A stretch of DNA of 23,152 bases from DATBGO01 sp050011895 (GTDB lineage: Bacteria > Actinomycetota > Actinomycetes > Streptosporangiales > Streptosporangiaceae), in NCBI GenBank assembly GCA_050011895.1, contig JBEKIF010000064.1, forward strand, positions 1-23,152, in the 5' to 3' direction. Both the position numbers and the translations under genes were made by a program. The notes below the pieces were generated by a model, which saw only the letters and a list, made by a program, of their open reading frames with translations, was not told where the DNA came from and did not search any database. Within the stretch, counting starts at the first letter, position 1. Each line of letters begins with the position of its first letter. Positions 5,951 to 13,919 of this stretch are shown here, in pieces.

Positions 5951-7366
5951 ATGCGCGACTTGAATCCGCCCGGCTACCGTGGGCCGGTCATCGCGGTCGT
6001 CGGCGGGGGAGCCAGCGGTACGCTCGCCGCGATTCACCTGCTCCGCTCCGCCGCCGCACAACAGCGCCCGGTGCGGATCATCCTGATCGACCGGCATGGC
6101 CGCCACGGACTGGGCCAGGCGTACAGCACGACGCATCCCGCTCACCTGCTGAATGCGCCCGTCGGCCAGATGAGCGCGCTGGACGGCGACCCGGATGACC
6201 TGACCCGCTGGGCCGCCGCGGCTGGCATCGGGCATGACGGGTTCTTGCCCAGGCAGATATATGGCCGCTACCTGCGCGACACGCTGTCGGCCGCGGAACG
6301 CCGTGCGCTGCCGCTGTCCCGGGTCACGCAGGTCACCTCGGATGCGGTGGCGATCCGGCAGAACGCCCGTGGCCGCCCGTTGCGCCTCCTGCTCGCCGAT
6401 GGCTGCATCGACGCCGACATGGCAGTGCTGGCGATCGGTAACCTGCCGCCGGTGCCGCCGTTCCCCGCCCTGCAAAGCCACCGGTTCATCGCCGACCCGT
6501 GGGCACCTGGTGCGCTGGACGATGCGCGGGACGGCAGCCCGGTGATCGTGGTGGGCACGGGACTGACCATGCTGGATGTGGCCATCGCCGTGACAACCGG
6601 CAACCGGGACACCGCCGTGCAGGCGGTGTCCAGGCACGGGCTGCTCCCGCGCGTGCACCGGGGGCCGCCGCCGCCGGGCAGCCCCATCTGGCTCCCCGTC
6701 ATCTCCGACGCCACCGGCCCGGTACAGCTCACCGAACTCATGTGGCAGGTCCGTTCCGCCATGGCCAGCCGCCCGGGCAGCTGGCAGGACGTGATGGATG
6801 CGCTCCGGCCGCATGTCCCCGGCCTCTGGCAACGGATGCCGGCCCGCGACAGGCGCCTCTTCGTCCGCCACGTCGCCCGCTACTGGGAAGTGCACCGTCA
6901 TCGGGTGCCTCCCGCGACAGCCCGCCGGATCACCGAACTGCGCTGCACGGGGCGGCTGTCCGTGCTTCAGGGGCAGGTCACCAAGGTCGCCGAGGAGGCC
7001 GGGCAGGTGCGCCTCCACGTCGCCCAAGGGGGCAGCACGGCTGAGCTCACCGCGGGCTGGCTGATCAACGGAACCGGCCCGGCCACCGACATCATGCGAG
7101 CCCGTGATCCGCTCCTGCGCGATCTCCTTGGCCGCGGTCTGGCCCGACCCGATCCGCTGCGGCTCGGGATCGAGGCCGGCCCCGACGGCGCCGTGCTCGA
7201 CGCATCGGGCACGCCCAGCAGCACCCTCTTTACGCTGGGCCCGCCGCTGCGGGGGGTCTGGTATGAGACGACAGCGATCCCCGAGATCCGGGCGCAGGCC
7301 GCCGCCCTTGCCCGCCGCCTGACCGCGGGAAGCCAGGAGCGCCAGCGCCCGGGCAGCGCCGCCTGA
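5951..7366 (+). CDS. FAD/NAD(P)-binding oxidoreductase-like protein
   Basis: A 471-residue protein with an N-terminal dinucleotide-binding motif, VIAVVGGGASGTLAAIHLL (GGGASG at residues 18-23), followed by the segment GLGQAYSTTHPAHLLNAPVG that is typical of the NAD_binding_9 group of FAD/NAD(P)-binding proteins. A second nucleotide motif, VIVVGTGLTMLDVAIAV (about 198-214), and a late TGWLINGTGPATD-like turn (LINGTGPATD) support a two-dinucleotide flavoprotein, perhaps a monooxygenase or reductase. The substrate is unknown. The open frame extends upstream to 5549, overlapping the regulator, but the AT-rich promoter and homology begin only at 5951. It lies downstream of the GlxA-type regulator and could be in its regulon. 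Confidence 0.82.
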   Translation: MRDLNPPGYRGPVIAVVGGGASGTLAAIHLLRSAAAQQRPVRIILIDRHGRHGLGQAYSTTHPAHLLNAPVGQMSALDGDPDDLTRWAAAAGIGHDGFLPRQIYGRYLRDTLSAAERRALPLSRVTQVTSDAVAIRQNARGRPLRLLLADGCIDADMAVLAIGNLPPVPPFPALQSHRFIADPWAPGALDDARDGSPVIVVGTGLTMLDVAIAVTTGNRDTAVQAVSRHGLLPRVHRGPPPPGSPIWLPVISDATGPVQLTELMWQVRSAMASRPGSWQDVMDALRPHVPGLWQRMPARDRRLFVRHVARYWEVHRHRVPPATARRITELRCTGRLSVLQGQVTKVAEEAGQVRLHVAQGGSTAELTAGWLINGTGPATDIMRARDPLLRDLLGRGLARPDPLRLGIEAGPDGAVLDASGTPSSTLFTLGPPLRGVWYETTAIPEIRAQAAALARRLTAGSQERQRPGSAA

Positions 7367-7431
7367 CAAGCGCGTGCCCCGGCCGCTCTGCGGGTACGTC
7401 CTCGGGCTCAGCGTCAAGCGCCGCGGCCCGG

Positions 7432-7455
7432 CGACCGGTATCTGCCCGCCGGTCG
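7432..7455 (+). terminator. Hairpin downstream of the FAD protein gene
   Basis: CGACCGG (7432-7438) pairs with CCGGTCG (7449-7455) across a 10-base loop, 65 bases after the stop codon. No T-run follows. The rest of 7367-7645 shows no other feature that I can support. Confidence 0.3.
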
Positions 7456-7645
7456 GCCGTGCTCGGCGGATGCTGCCTGGCCGCAGTCGTGACGGACCTG
7501 TCTGCCGGGATCGGCGGCCGGCCGCGGCCATTCCCTCCGACGGTCATGCTGGCGCCGCCGTCAGACGCGTCCGTTTCCGCAGTCCGGCCACCCAGCGTCG
7601 CCGCATAGGCTGAGCCGACACCCGTCAACTGCGAGGGCGGCGATA

Positions 7646-9910
7646 GTGTCTGACCAGCGCAGGGAGCCGGATTGGCCAGATTCCCAACGCTTGCGGGGGC
7701 ACGTTCAGATGCCATCGGTTGAGAACGCCATCAAGGAGAAGTATAGAGCGGTCATTTCAAAGACCGATATGCACGAGGTCAGCGAGGACCTCCGCCGTAT
7801 TGCCGCTGAGGCTGGACTTGGCGTGGCCGTTCTCGTCGCATGGCAGCACGGCCTCAAGATCGGATGCATCCCGCTCGCGCACGATGCCCACGGGACTGCA
7901 GCAGATGCTCAGTCCCGCGTGATCACCGCGAGTTACGGTTGCCCGTACGTGTTCGTCCATGTCCCCGTACGGCAGATCCGCCGCGACAAGCTCAAACTGG
8001 CGGAAAGGGGAATCTTGAACCAGAACGCGGACCCGATCTGGTTCATCTACCACGAGGATGGACTGATCGGCACCTTCAGCTTCGAGAACCCAGGGTCGGT
8101 GCGGCTGACCGATGCAGATATCAGGAAAATCCTCGACTCACTCGCTCAACAGGGCGTTCTGATGCTGGCAAATGTCAACAACAGGCAGATTCAGTTCAAG
8201 GACCTCGTGGCCAGGAGACGCATCGAGGAGTCTGGTGAGAAAGTCTATGTACGGGTGGAAAATCGACCTCTGGACCGGAGCATAACGCTCGAGACGGAAC
8301 TCGATCGGGAGGATGTCCGGGACTACGTCGTGAAGACGCTGCAATTCAGGACCGCCTGCAACTACTGCTCCGTGGAGGCGCTCAGCCCGCAACAGGTAAC
8401 GATTCACTCCTCGCACGTCTTCGCCCATGCCAGGCGGCGGGAAGACGACCTTGCAACTGTCCGCAACTACCAGCTTGGCTTCACGTTTGCCCCATTCGGC
8501 GATCCCCGGGATGTGTGCCATTTCGTCGCCTGGGATTTCCCGCATATTAACGACCTGGTTATGAACATGGAACCGCAAGCATACTCCTTCAGCGACCTCA
8601 TCAGGTTGGTGCGCGTCATCAACCGGGACATCGGGAAGTTCTGCAGCATCAGCGAGGTGGACCCGGTCCCCGAACCTCTTTCGGGGACCTGCAATCACTG
8701 GGCGGGAAACAGCATCTACCACCAGCATTACCAGTTCGTCCGCATCAAGGGGCTCCCATTGGTGCGTGCCTTCAAAGCAAGCAAATCGCTGGTGACGTAC
8801 CGGGGTGTAGAAGTGCGCAAGGTCGTGGCGCCGTGGCCGTCGCCGGCGTTGCTCATCACTTCATTGACGTCGGGCGGGGACGAGAATGTGATGCGTGTCG
8901 CTGACCGCGTGGCCCGAGAATGGCATCGCCTGAGCGAAGGCGAGGACTGGTCCTATGGCAATGGAATCGCTATCGCGGACCATACCCAGAACACTTTCGT
9001 GACGACCGACCGTGACCGAATCGTTGCTATATTCATTCCCCGCCACCGGCGGAAGATCAGCACCTCCGACCCGGCCAACCAGGTTCAGAAAACGAATGCC
9101 GCCGTGCTCGAGATGATGGGCTACTTCATCATCGACGACCCTGATGATTTCGGCAAACTCGAGGGGATGTCGCCGGACGCCCGGAAGATCCTCGGGACCT
9201 CATGGCTTTCGGAACTAGCGCCAGATGTCGAGACAATCCAGGAGTTCGAAGCCAATATCCGCATCTGCCTGAGTGAGGTCGTCACCCCGCACGAGGAGCG
9301 GATCGATGAGATATTCAGCGATACGCTCGCGGGCTCCGGGCAGGAAGCGCGAACGGTCGCAGCCGCCATACGACGCGACGGGCGCCTGGGCCCGGAGCAG
9401 CGCGAGCACCTTTACCGGGAACTCCTCTCGGCCGTACTAGACGCTGGTGCCGGAACTTCAACGCAGAAGTCGTCCGATTTATCTCAGGTTCTGATCGTCT
9501 TCCGCGGCGCAGATCGCCTCAGGAGACCGGCCTGGCCCGGTCGGCACTGGACCTGCCTGGTCGTCCGCCGCCCCGGACTCCGTGCTGAACCTGCAGCTGG
9601 TATTCCTTGCGGTGGAGCGGGCTGCAGCCGGTCCGCGGCCTGGTTGCCGGTACCCGCCGGGATCCGCTGGTCCGCGCGGGCTAGCGTGCCCCGGGCCGGT
9701 TCAGCCGCATCCATTCGGCCGTGGCAGTGTCGGCCCAGATGGCGTGCGTGTTCGCGAACAGGCTGGCGGCCTGCTCGCCGCTCCACCTCGCCGGCAGCAG
9801 GTCACTGGGCAGGCCGGGGTCGATCCACGGGAAGCGGCGCCAGCAGTGGACAAGATCGACAAGCCGGGCGAGCGGGTCGCCGGCTTCGGCCACGGCGAAC
9901 TCGGCGATGA
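7646..9910 (+). CDS. Orphan HIT/GalT-like nucleotidyl-transfer protein with doubtful C-terminus
   Basis: A large protein whose first 600 or so residues look genuine. An N-terminal domain (1-200) is unrecognised. The middle has CNYC (C238, C241), the stretch FAPFGDPRDVCHFVAWDFPH, and GNSIYHQHYQFVRI with H359-Q-H361-Y-Q363, which fits the histidine-triad pattern of the GalT, Ap4A phosphorylase and GDP-hexose phosphorylase group. The segment NAAVLEMMGYFIIDDPDDF also recalls the C-terminal part of GDP-L-galactose phosphorylase-like or DUF4922 proteins. A nucleotide phosphorylase or transferase is thus likely; the substrate is unknown. Codon use is less GC-rich than around it. After about residue 610 (near 9480) the frame turns arginine-rich and runs antisense over the paaX-like gene, so the real end may be near 9480 with a frameshift or lost stop. 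Start GTG 7646 has GAGGG upstream; ATG 7709 is an alternative. Confidence 0.75.
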   Translation: MSDQRREPDWPDSQRLRGHVQMPSVENAIKEKYRAVISKTDMHEVSEDLRRIAAEAGLGVAVLVAWQHGLKIGCIPLAHDAHGTAADAQSRVITASYGCPYVFVHVPVRQIRRDKLKLAERGILNQNADPIWFIYHEDGLIGTFSFENPGSVRLTDADIRKILDSLAQQGVLMLANVNNRQIQFKDLVARRRIEESGEKVYVRVENRPLDRSITLETELDREDVRDYVVKTLQFRTACNYCSVEALSPQQVTIHSSHVFAHARRREDDLATVRNYQLGFTFAPFGDPRDVCHFVAWDFPHINDLVMNMEPQAYSFSDLIRLVRVINRDIGKFCSISEVDPVPEPLSGTCNHWAGNSIYHQHYQFVRIKGLPLVRAFKASKSLVTYRGVEVRKVVAPWPSPALLITSLTSGGDENVMRVADRVAREWHRLSEGEDWSYGNGIAIADHTQNTFVTTDRDRIVAIFIPRHRRKISTSDPANQVQKTNAAVLEMMGYFIIDDPDDFGKLEGMSPDARKILGTSWLSELAPDVETIQEFEANIRICLSEVVTPHEERIDEIFSDTLAGSGQEARTVAAAIRRDGRLGPEQREHLYRELLSAVLDAGAGTSTQKSSDLSQVLIVFRGADRLRRPAWPGRHWTCLVVRRPGLRAEPAAGIPCGGAGCSRSAAWLPVPAGIRWSARASVPRAGSAASIRPWQCRPRWRACSRTGWRPARRSTSPAAGHWAGRGRSTGSGASSGQDRQAGRAGRRLRPRRTRR

Positions 9911-10520
9911 ACTCGCGGTAGCTCTCATCGATCGCGTCGAGGTTCCACGACCGGCTGATCATGCTCTCCAGATCACCCCCGCCGTGATACTCCGCCACGA
10001 AGATCTGCGTGCCGTCCAGTACGCCGGCCTCCCCGAGCACTCGCTCGACCTCGTCAATGCGCTCGGCGTGGGTGCTGATCCACACTCCTGGCGCGGGGCT
10101 GCCGAATCCCGCCCGGCTCAGCAGTGTCCGCAGCACATGCCGCGCCGGACGGTCCGTCTCGGGGGCGCGCGCCAGCGCGAGCAGCCAGCGGCCATCCCAT
10201 TGCGGCACCGATCCGGTGAACCCGTAGATCCGCTCCCTGCCCTCGGCGAGGAGCCGCTGGGCCTCGGCTGTCAGCTGCCAGCGGGTGCGGCGGCCAACTC
10301 GCTCGGAGGCCAGCCAGCCATCCGCAGCAGTCCGCATCAGCGCCTGGCGGCTGGCCTTCTCCTCTACCCCCAGGCGGGCCAGGACGCCGATAAACGCAGA
10401 CGTCCACGCCGAGCCTCCGCCCGGCAGCACGAGCTCCCCGAGTACCGTGAAAAGCAGGCCACGTGCACTCTCGGGGCGGGCCGCATGCCGCCTGGACATC
10501 GCGGGGACGGAGGACTGCAT
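9681..10520 (-). CDS. PaaX-family transcriptional regulator
   Basis: A 279-residue repressor of the PaaX family, whose known member controls phenylacetate degradation by sensing phenylacetyl-CoA. The layout is the usual one: an N-terminal winged helix (LLFTVLGELVLPGGGSAWTS, then ASRQALMRTAADGWLASERVGRRT), a central domain (WDGRWLLALARAPE and APGVWISTHAERIDEV), and a C-terminal helical domain (LVDLVHCWRRFPWIDPGLPSDLLP). It is divergent from the box operon, so the likely ligand here is benzoyl-CoA or a later CoA intermediate rather than phenylacetyl-CoA; that is inference. A GGGAGG ribosome binding site lies about ten bases before the ATG at 10520. Its 3' end overlaps the run-on frame of the HIT-like gene by 230 bases. 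Confidence 0.9.
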   Translation of the reverse strand: MQSSVPAMSRRHAARPESARGLLFTVLGELVLPGGGSAWTSAFIGVLARLGVEEKASRQALMRTAADGWLASERVGRRTRWQLTAEAQRLLAEGRERIYGFTGSVPQWDGRWLLALARAPETDRPARHVLRTLLSRAGFGSPAPGVWISTHAERIDEVERVLGEAGVLDGTQIFVAEYHGGGDLESMISRSWNLDAIDESYREFIAEFAVAEAGDPLARLVDLVHCWRRFPWIDPGLPSDLLPARWSGEQAASLFANTHAIWADTATAEWMRLNRPGAR

Positions 10521-10567
10521 GCTGCCATTACCTCCCGCCTCCGGGCCGCGCGATGCGGCTACAGATC

Positions 10568-10608
10568 ATGCTACACGTCTCGGTGCGGCTAGCCAGGTTC
10601 ATGTAGCA
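10568..10608 (-). promoter_or_regulatory. Candidate paaX promoter with operator
   Basis: TGCTACA (10569-10575) and TGTAGCA (10602-10608) form a perfect 7-base inverted repeat with a 26-base spacer. Read on the minus strand, the end of the repeat contains TAGCAT (10573-10568), a reasonable -10, with a weak CTGGCT -35 seventeen bases upstream. The core CTACA/TGTAG recurs at the box promoter, suggesting autoregulation by PaaX. Confidence 0.5.
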
Positions 10609-10669
10609 CGAGGCTCCGCGGCGGCGATCCCGGCGGGGTGGGGATGTCAGGTTTCCGGGCGAAAATGTA

Positions 10670-10707
10670 CTACAGAGTCTTGACGTAACTGTATCTAAAT
10701 GTAGAAT
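10670..10707 (+). promoter_or_regulatory. Box operon promoter with candidate PaaX operator
   Basis: TTGACG (10680-10685), a 16-base spacer and TAGAAT (10702-10707) form a good promoter 43 bases before the boxC ATG. CTACA (10670-10674) and TGTAG (10700-10704) flank it as an inverted repeat with a 25-base spacer, almost the same layout as at the paaX promoter. A repressor bound here would cover both promoter boxes. Confidence 0.6.
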
Positions 10708-10749
10708 GTTTAGGATGGCAATCAGACCAACTGGCGGGAGAGCGACCCA

Positions 10750-12480
10750 ATGGCCAGCGTGGCTTCGCACGACACCGTCGCGCCGACGGACACCGCATCT
10801 GCGGGTGCTTCAAGCACCCGGCCGCTCGTCGAGTTCCGAGTGGCCCCGGAGCGCTACAAGCACTGGCGGGTCGCCGTCGACGGCCCGGTCGCGACTCTCA
10901 CCATGGACGTTGACGAGCACGGCGGCCTGCAGGACGGCTACGAACTGAAGCTCAACTCGTACGACCTGGGCGTGGACATCGAGCTATATGACGCAGTGCA
11001 GCGACTCCGGTTCGAGCACCCCGAGGTGCGCGCGGTCGTCATGACCAGCGGCAAAGACAAGATCTTCTGCGCCGGCGCGAACATTCGCATGCTGGCCGGG
11101 GCCGCGCACTCGTGGAAGGTGAACTTCTGCAAGTTCACCAACGAGACGCGCAACGGTATCGAGGACGCCACCGAGAACTCGGGGCAGACGTACGTTGCAG
11201 CGCTCAACGGCACCGCGTCGGGCGGTGGCTACGAGCTGGCGCTGGCCTGCGACTACATCATGCTGGTTGACGACCGGTCGTCGGCCGTCTCGCTGCCGGA
11301 GCTTCCGCTGCTCGGGGTGCTGCCAGGCACCGGGGGACTGACGCGGGTCGTCGACAAGCGGCACGTCCGCCGCGACCTGGCCGACTACTTCGCCACCAAG
11401 TCCGAGGGCGTGGGCGGCAAGAAGGCCGTGCAGTGGCGGCTGGTCGACGAGGCAGTGCCACGGCATAAGTGGGACGAGATCGTCGCCGAGCGTGCCGCCG
11501 ACGTCGCCGGGCGGTCTTCACGGCCGGCGGACGCGACCGGCGTCAGCCTGACCTCGGTCGCCAAGCAGCGGACCATGGACGCGATCACCTATCGCTACCT
11601 CTCGGCGAGGCTCGACCGGGCGGCGGGCACTGTGGAGATTACCGTCTCCGGGCCGGGCGAGGACGCGCCGTCCGACGTAGCGGCGATCCACGCCCAAGGC
11701 GCGGACTTCTATCCGCTTGCGCTTACTCGCGAACTGGACGACCTGATCCTTGATCTGCGCACCAACGAGATCGAGCTGGGCACCTGGGTGCTCCGCACTG
11801 CGGGCGACGCGCAGCGCGTTCTCGGCTATGACCAGCTACTGCTCGACAACCGGAGCGACTGGCTAGTCAACGAGATCGTGCATTACCTCAAGCGCACCCT
11901 CAAACGGCTAGACGTCACCAGCCGCAGCCTGATCGCGCTGGTCGAGCCGGGCAGCTGCTTCGCTGGCTCCCTGCTCGAGCTGGTGCTGGCCGCTGACCGC
12001 TCCTACATGCTGGCCGGGGTCTTCGAGGACGTTGACCCTGACGCGGCGCCGGCTGTCGTGAGTGTCGGCGGCATGAACCTCGGCCCGCTGCCGATGGGCA
12101 ACGGGCTGACCCGGCTGCAGACGCGGTTCCTCGGCGACGAAGCGACGCTGACCGCAGTGGCGGATCGGGCGGGCACGCCGCTGGAGGCCGAGGCGGCCGG
12201 ACAGCTGGGCCTGGTGACTTTCACACCCGATGACATTGACTGGGAAGAGGAGGTCCGCATCGCGCTGGAGGAGCGGGCCAGTTTCAGCCCCGACGCGCTC
12301 ATCGGCCTGGAAGCGAATTACCGCTTCGCCGGGCCGGAAACCATGGAGACGAAGATCTTCGGCCGGCTGACAGCGTGGCAGAACTGGATCTTCTACCGGC
12401 CCAATGCGTCCGGGCCGGACGGCGCGCTGCGCAAGTTCGGCACCGGCCAGCGTGCCATCTTTGACCGGAAGCGAGTCTGA
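10750..12480 (+). CDS. boxC: BoxC, 2,3-epoxybenzoyl-CoA dihydrolase
   Basis: A 576-residue ring-cleaving enzyme of the enoyl-CoA hydratase (crotonase) superfamily. BoxC adds two waters to 2,3-epoxybenzoyl-CoA and opens the ring to 3,4-dehydroadipyl-CoA semialdehyde and formate. The crotonase oxyanion-hole segments are FCAGANIRML (from 106) and NGTASGGGYELALACDYI (153-170), followed by LPELPLLGVLPGTGGLTRVV. The N-terminal segment HWRVAVDGPVATLTMDVDE and the long C-terminal half, a second crotonase-like part, match the unusual double-length BoxC architecture. GGGAG lies nine bases before the ATG. It is the first gene of a six-gene operon, and the boxB start follows its stop after three bases. 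Confidence 0.95.
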   Translation: MASVASHDTVAPTDTASAGASSTRPLVEFRVAPERYKHWRVAVDGPVATLTMDVDEHGGLQDGYELKLNSYDLGVDIELYDAVQRLRFEHPEVRAVVMTSGKDKIFCAGANIRMLAGAAHSWKVNFCKFTNETRNGIEDATENSGQTYVAALNGTASGGGYELALACDYIMLVDDRSSAVSLPELPLLGVLPGTGGLTRVVDKRHVRRDLADYFATKSEGVGGKKAVQWRLVDEAVPRHKWDEIVAERAADVAGRSSRPADATGVSLTSVAKQRTMDAITYRYLSARLDRAAGTVEITVSGPGEDAPSDVAAIHAQGADFYPLALTRELDDLILDLRTNEIELGTWVLRTAGDAQRVLGYDQLLLDNRSDWLVNEIVHYLKRTLKRLDVTSRSLIALVEPGSCFAGSLLELVLAADRSYMLAGVFEDVDPDAAPAVVSVGGMNLGPLPMGNGLTRLQTRFLGDEATLTAVADRAGTPLEAEAAGQLGLVTFTPDDIDWEEEVRIALEERASFSPDALIGLEANYRFAGPETMETKIFGRLTAWQNWIFYRPNASGPDGALRKFGTGQRAIFDRKRV

Positions 12481-12483
12481 GCA

Positions 12484-13905
12484 GTGACATCCACAGCTGA
12501 TTACACCGAGAAAATTCCCAACAACGTCGACCTGCACGAGGACCGGCGGCTGCAGCGGGCGCTCGAGTCGTGGCAGCCGAACTTCCTGTCCTGGTGGGAG
12601 TCCATGGGCCCGGCGCTGCCCACGCAGGACGTCTACCTGCGCACCGCCGTCAACGTCGGCCGCGAGGGGTGGGCGCACTTCGGGCACGTCGCGATGCACG
12701 ATTACCGGTGGGGCATCTTCCTCGCTGAGCGAGACCGCGACCGGCGCATCGCGTTCGGCGAGCACAAAGGCGAGCCTGCCTGGCAAAAGGTCCCCGGCGA
12801 GTACCGCGCGGACATGCAGCGGCTCATCGTCATCCAGGGCGACACCGAGCCTGCCTCGGTCGAGCAGCAGCGCAACCTCGGCGCCACCGCACCAAGCCTG
12901 TATGACCTGCGCAACCTCTTCCAGGTGAACGTCGAGGAGGGCCGCCACCTGTGGGCCATGGTGTACCTGCTGCATGCCTACTTCGGCCGCGAGGGACGCG
13001 AGGAAGCCGAGGAACTGCTGCACCGCCATTCCGGAAGCGAGGACTCACCGCGCATCCTCGGCGCCTTCAACGAGGAGACACCGGACTGGCTGTCGTTCTT
13101 CATGTTCACCTACTTCACCGACCGCGATGGCAAGTACCAGCTCGGCACCCTCAAGGAGTCGGCTTTCGACCCGCTGTCGCGCACCTGCGACTTCATGCTT
13201 AAGGAAGAAGCGCACCACATGTTCGTCGGCACCACAGGAATCGATCGCGTCGTCGAGCGGTCAGTGCAGCTGATGAAGGAGAAAGACACCGACGAGGTGG
13301 GCCCGCACGGAGCTGTTCCGCTCAACGTCGTGCAGAAATACCTGAACTTTCATTACACGGTGTCCCTGGACCTGTTCGGTGGCGAGACGTCGACGAACGT
13401 GGCGAACTACTTCACGGCCGGGCTGAAGGGCCGCTGGTCCGAAGAGCGGCGTAAAGATGATCACCAGCTGACCAGTGAGGGGATCTGGGTTGACTCCCTC
13501 ACCGACGGCGGTGAGATCGGCCAGGCCGAGGTGGCCGCGCTGCTCGGGCTCAACGCCGACCTGCGCGGGGAGTACATCTCCGATTGCCAGAACGGCGTCA
13601 ACCGCTGGAACCGGATCCTGGAGAAGGCGGACGTACCGCAGCGGCTTAAACTCCCGAGCGTGGCGTTCAATCGCAAGGTTGGCGCGTTCTCCGGGATCGA
13701 AGCGACGCCCGAGGGCGAGCTGATCTCCGCCGACGAGTGGCGGCGCCGGAAGGACGAGTGGCTGCCCAGCGCGGTCGACAAGACGCACGTCCGCTCGCTG
13801 ATGCAGCCGGTGCACGAGCGGGGCAAGATCGCGGCCTGGATCGCCCCGCCGCGGCAGGGGATCAATGGCAAGCCGCTCGATTACGAATACGTCCATCTGC
13901 AGTAG
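12484..13905 (+). CDS. boxB: BoxB, benzoyl-CoA 2,3-epoxidase oxygenase subunit
   Basis: The 473-residue diiron oxygenase that converts benzoyl-CoA to the 2,3-epoxide using O2 and electrons from the reductase BoxA. Putative iron ligands are visible in the spacing known for the family: E122 (TEPASVE), E152 and H155 (NVEEGRHLW), D213 (YFTDRDGKY), and E242 and H245 (LKEEAHHMF). Other family segments are NFLSWWESMGP near the start and KPLDYEYVHLQ at the end. The GTG at 12484 follows the boxC stop closely, with GGAAGCGAG upstream. Its electron-supplying partner BoxA is not encoded in this window, so either an unlinked boxA or a different reductase is required. Confidence 0.95.
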   Translation: MTSTADYTEKIPNNVDLHEDRRLQRALESWQPNFLSWWESMGPALPTQDVYLRTAVNVGREGWAHFGHVAMHDYRWGIFLAERDRDRRIAFGEHKGEPAWQKVPGEYRADMQRLIVIQGDTEPASVEQQRNLGATAPSLYDLRNLFQVNVEEGRHLWAMVYLLHAYFGREGREEAEELLHRHSGSEDSPRILGAFNEETPDWLSFFMFTYFTDRDGKYQLGTLKESAFDPLSRTCDFMLKEEAHHMFVGTTGIDRVVERSVQLMKEKDTDEVGPHGAVPLNVVQKYLNFHYTVSLDLFGGETSTNVANYFTAGLKGRWSEERRKDDHQLTSEGIWVDSLTDGGEIGQAEVAALLGLNADLRGEYISDCQNGVNRWNRILEKADVPQRLKLPSVAFNRKVGAFSGIEATPEGELISADEWRRRKDEWLPSAVDKTHVRSLMQPVHERGKIAAWIAPPRQGINGKPLDYEYVHLQ

Positions 13906-13919
13906 GAGAGCCTGCCGCT

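Noticed and set aside
5933..7531. 532-codon open frame on the minus strand
   Set aside because: Exactly opposite the FAD/NAD(P)-binding protein, rich in G, R, A and H with no motif; a shadow frame.
10528..10770. 80-codon minus-strand frame in the paaX-boxC intergenic region
   Set aside because: It covers the box promoter and both candidate operators and has no ribosome binding site or family resemblance.
11908..13029. 373-codon open frame on the minus strand
   Set aside because: Antisense to boxC and boxB, whose motifs are unambiguous.
13737..13919. N-terminal extension of the benzoate-CoA ligase frame
   Set aside because: It lies inside boxB in another frame; the AGGAGAG site and family start point to 13920.
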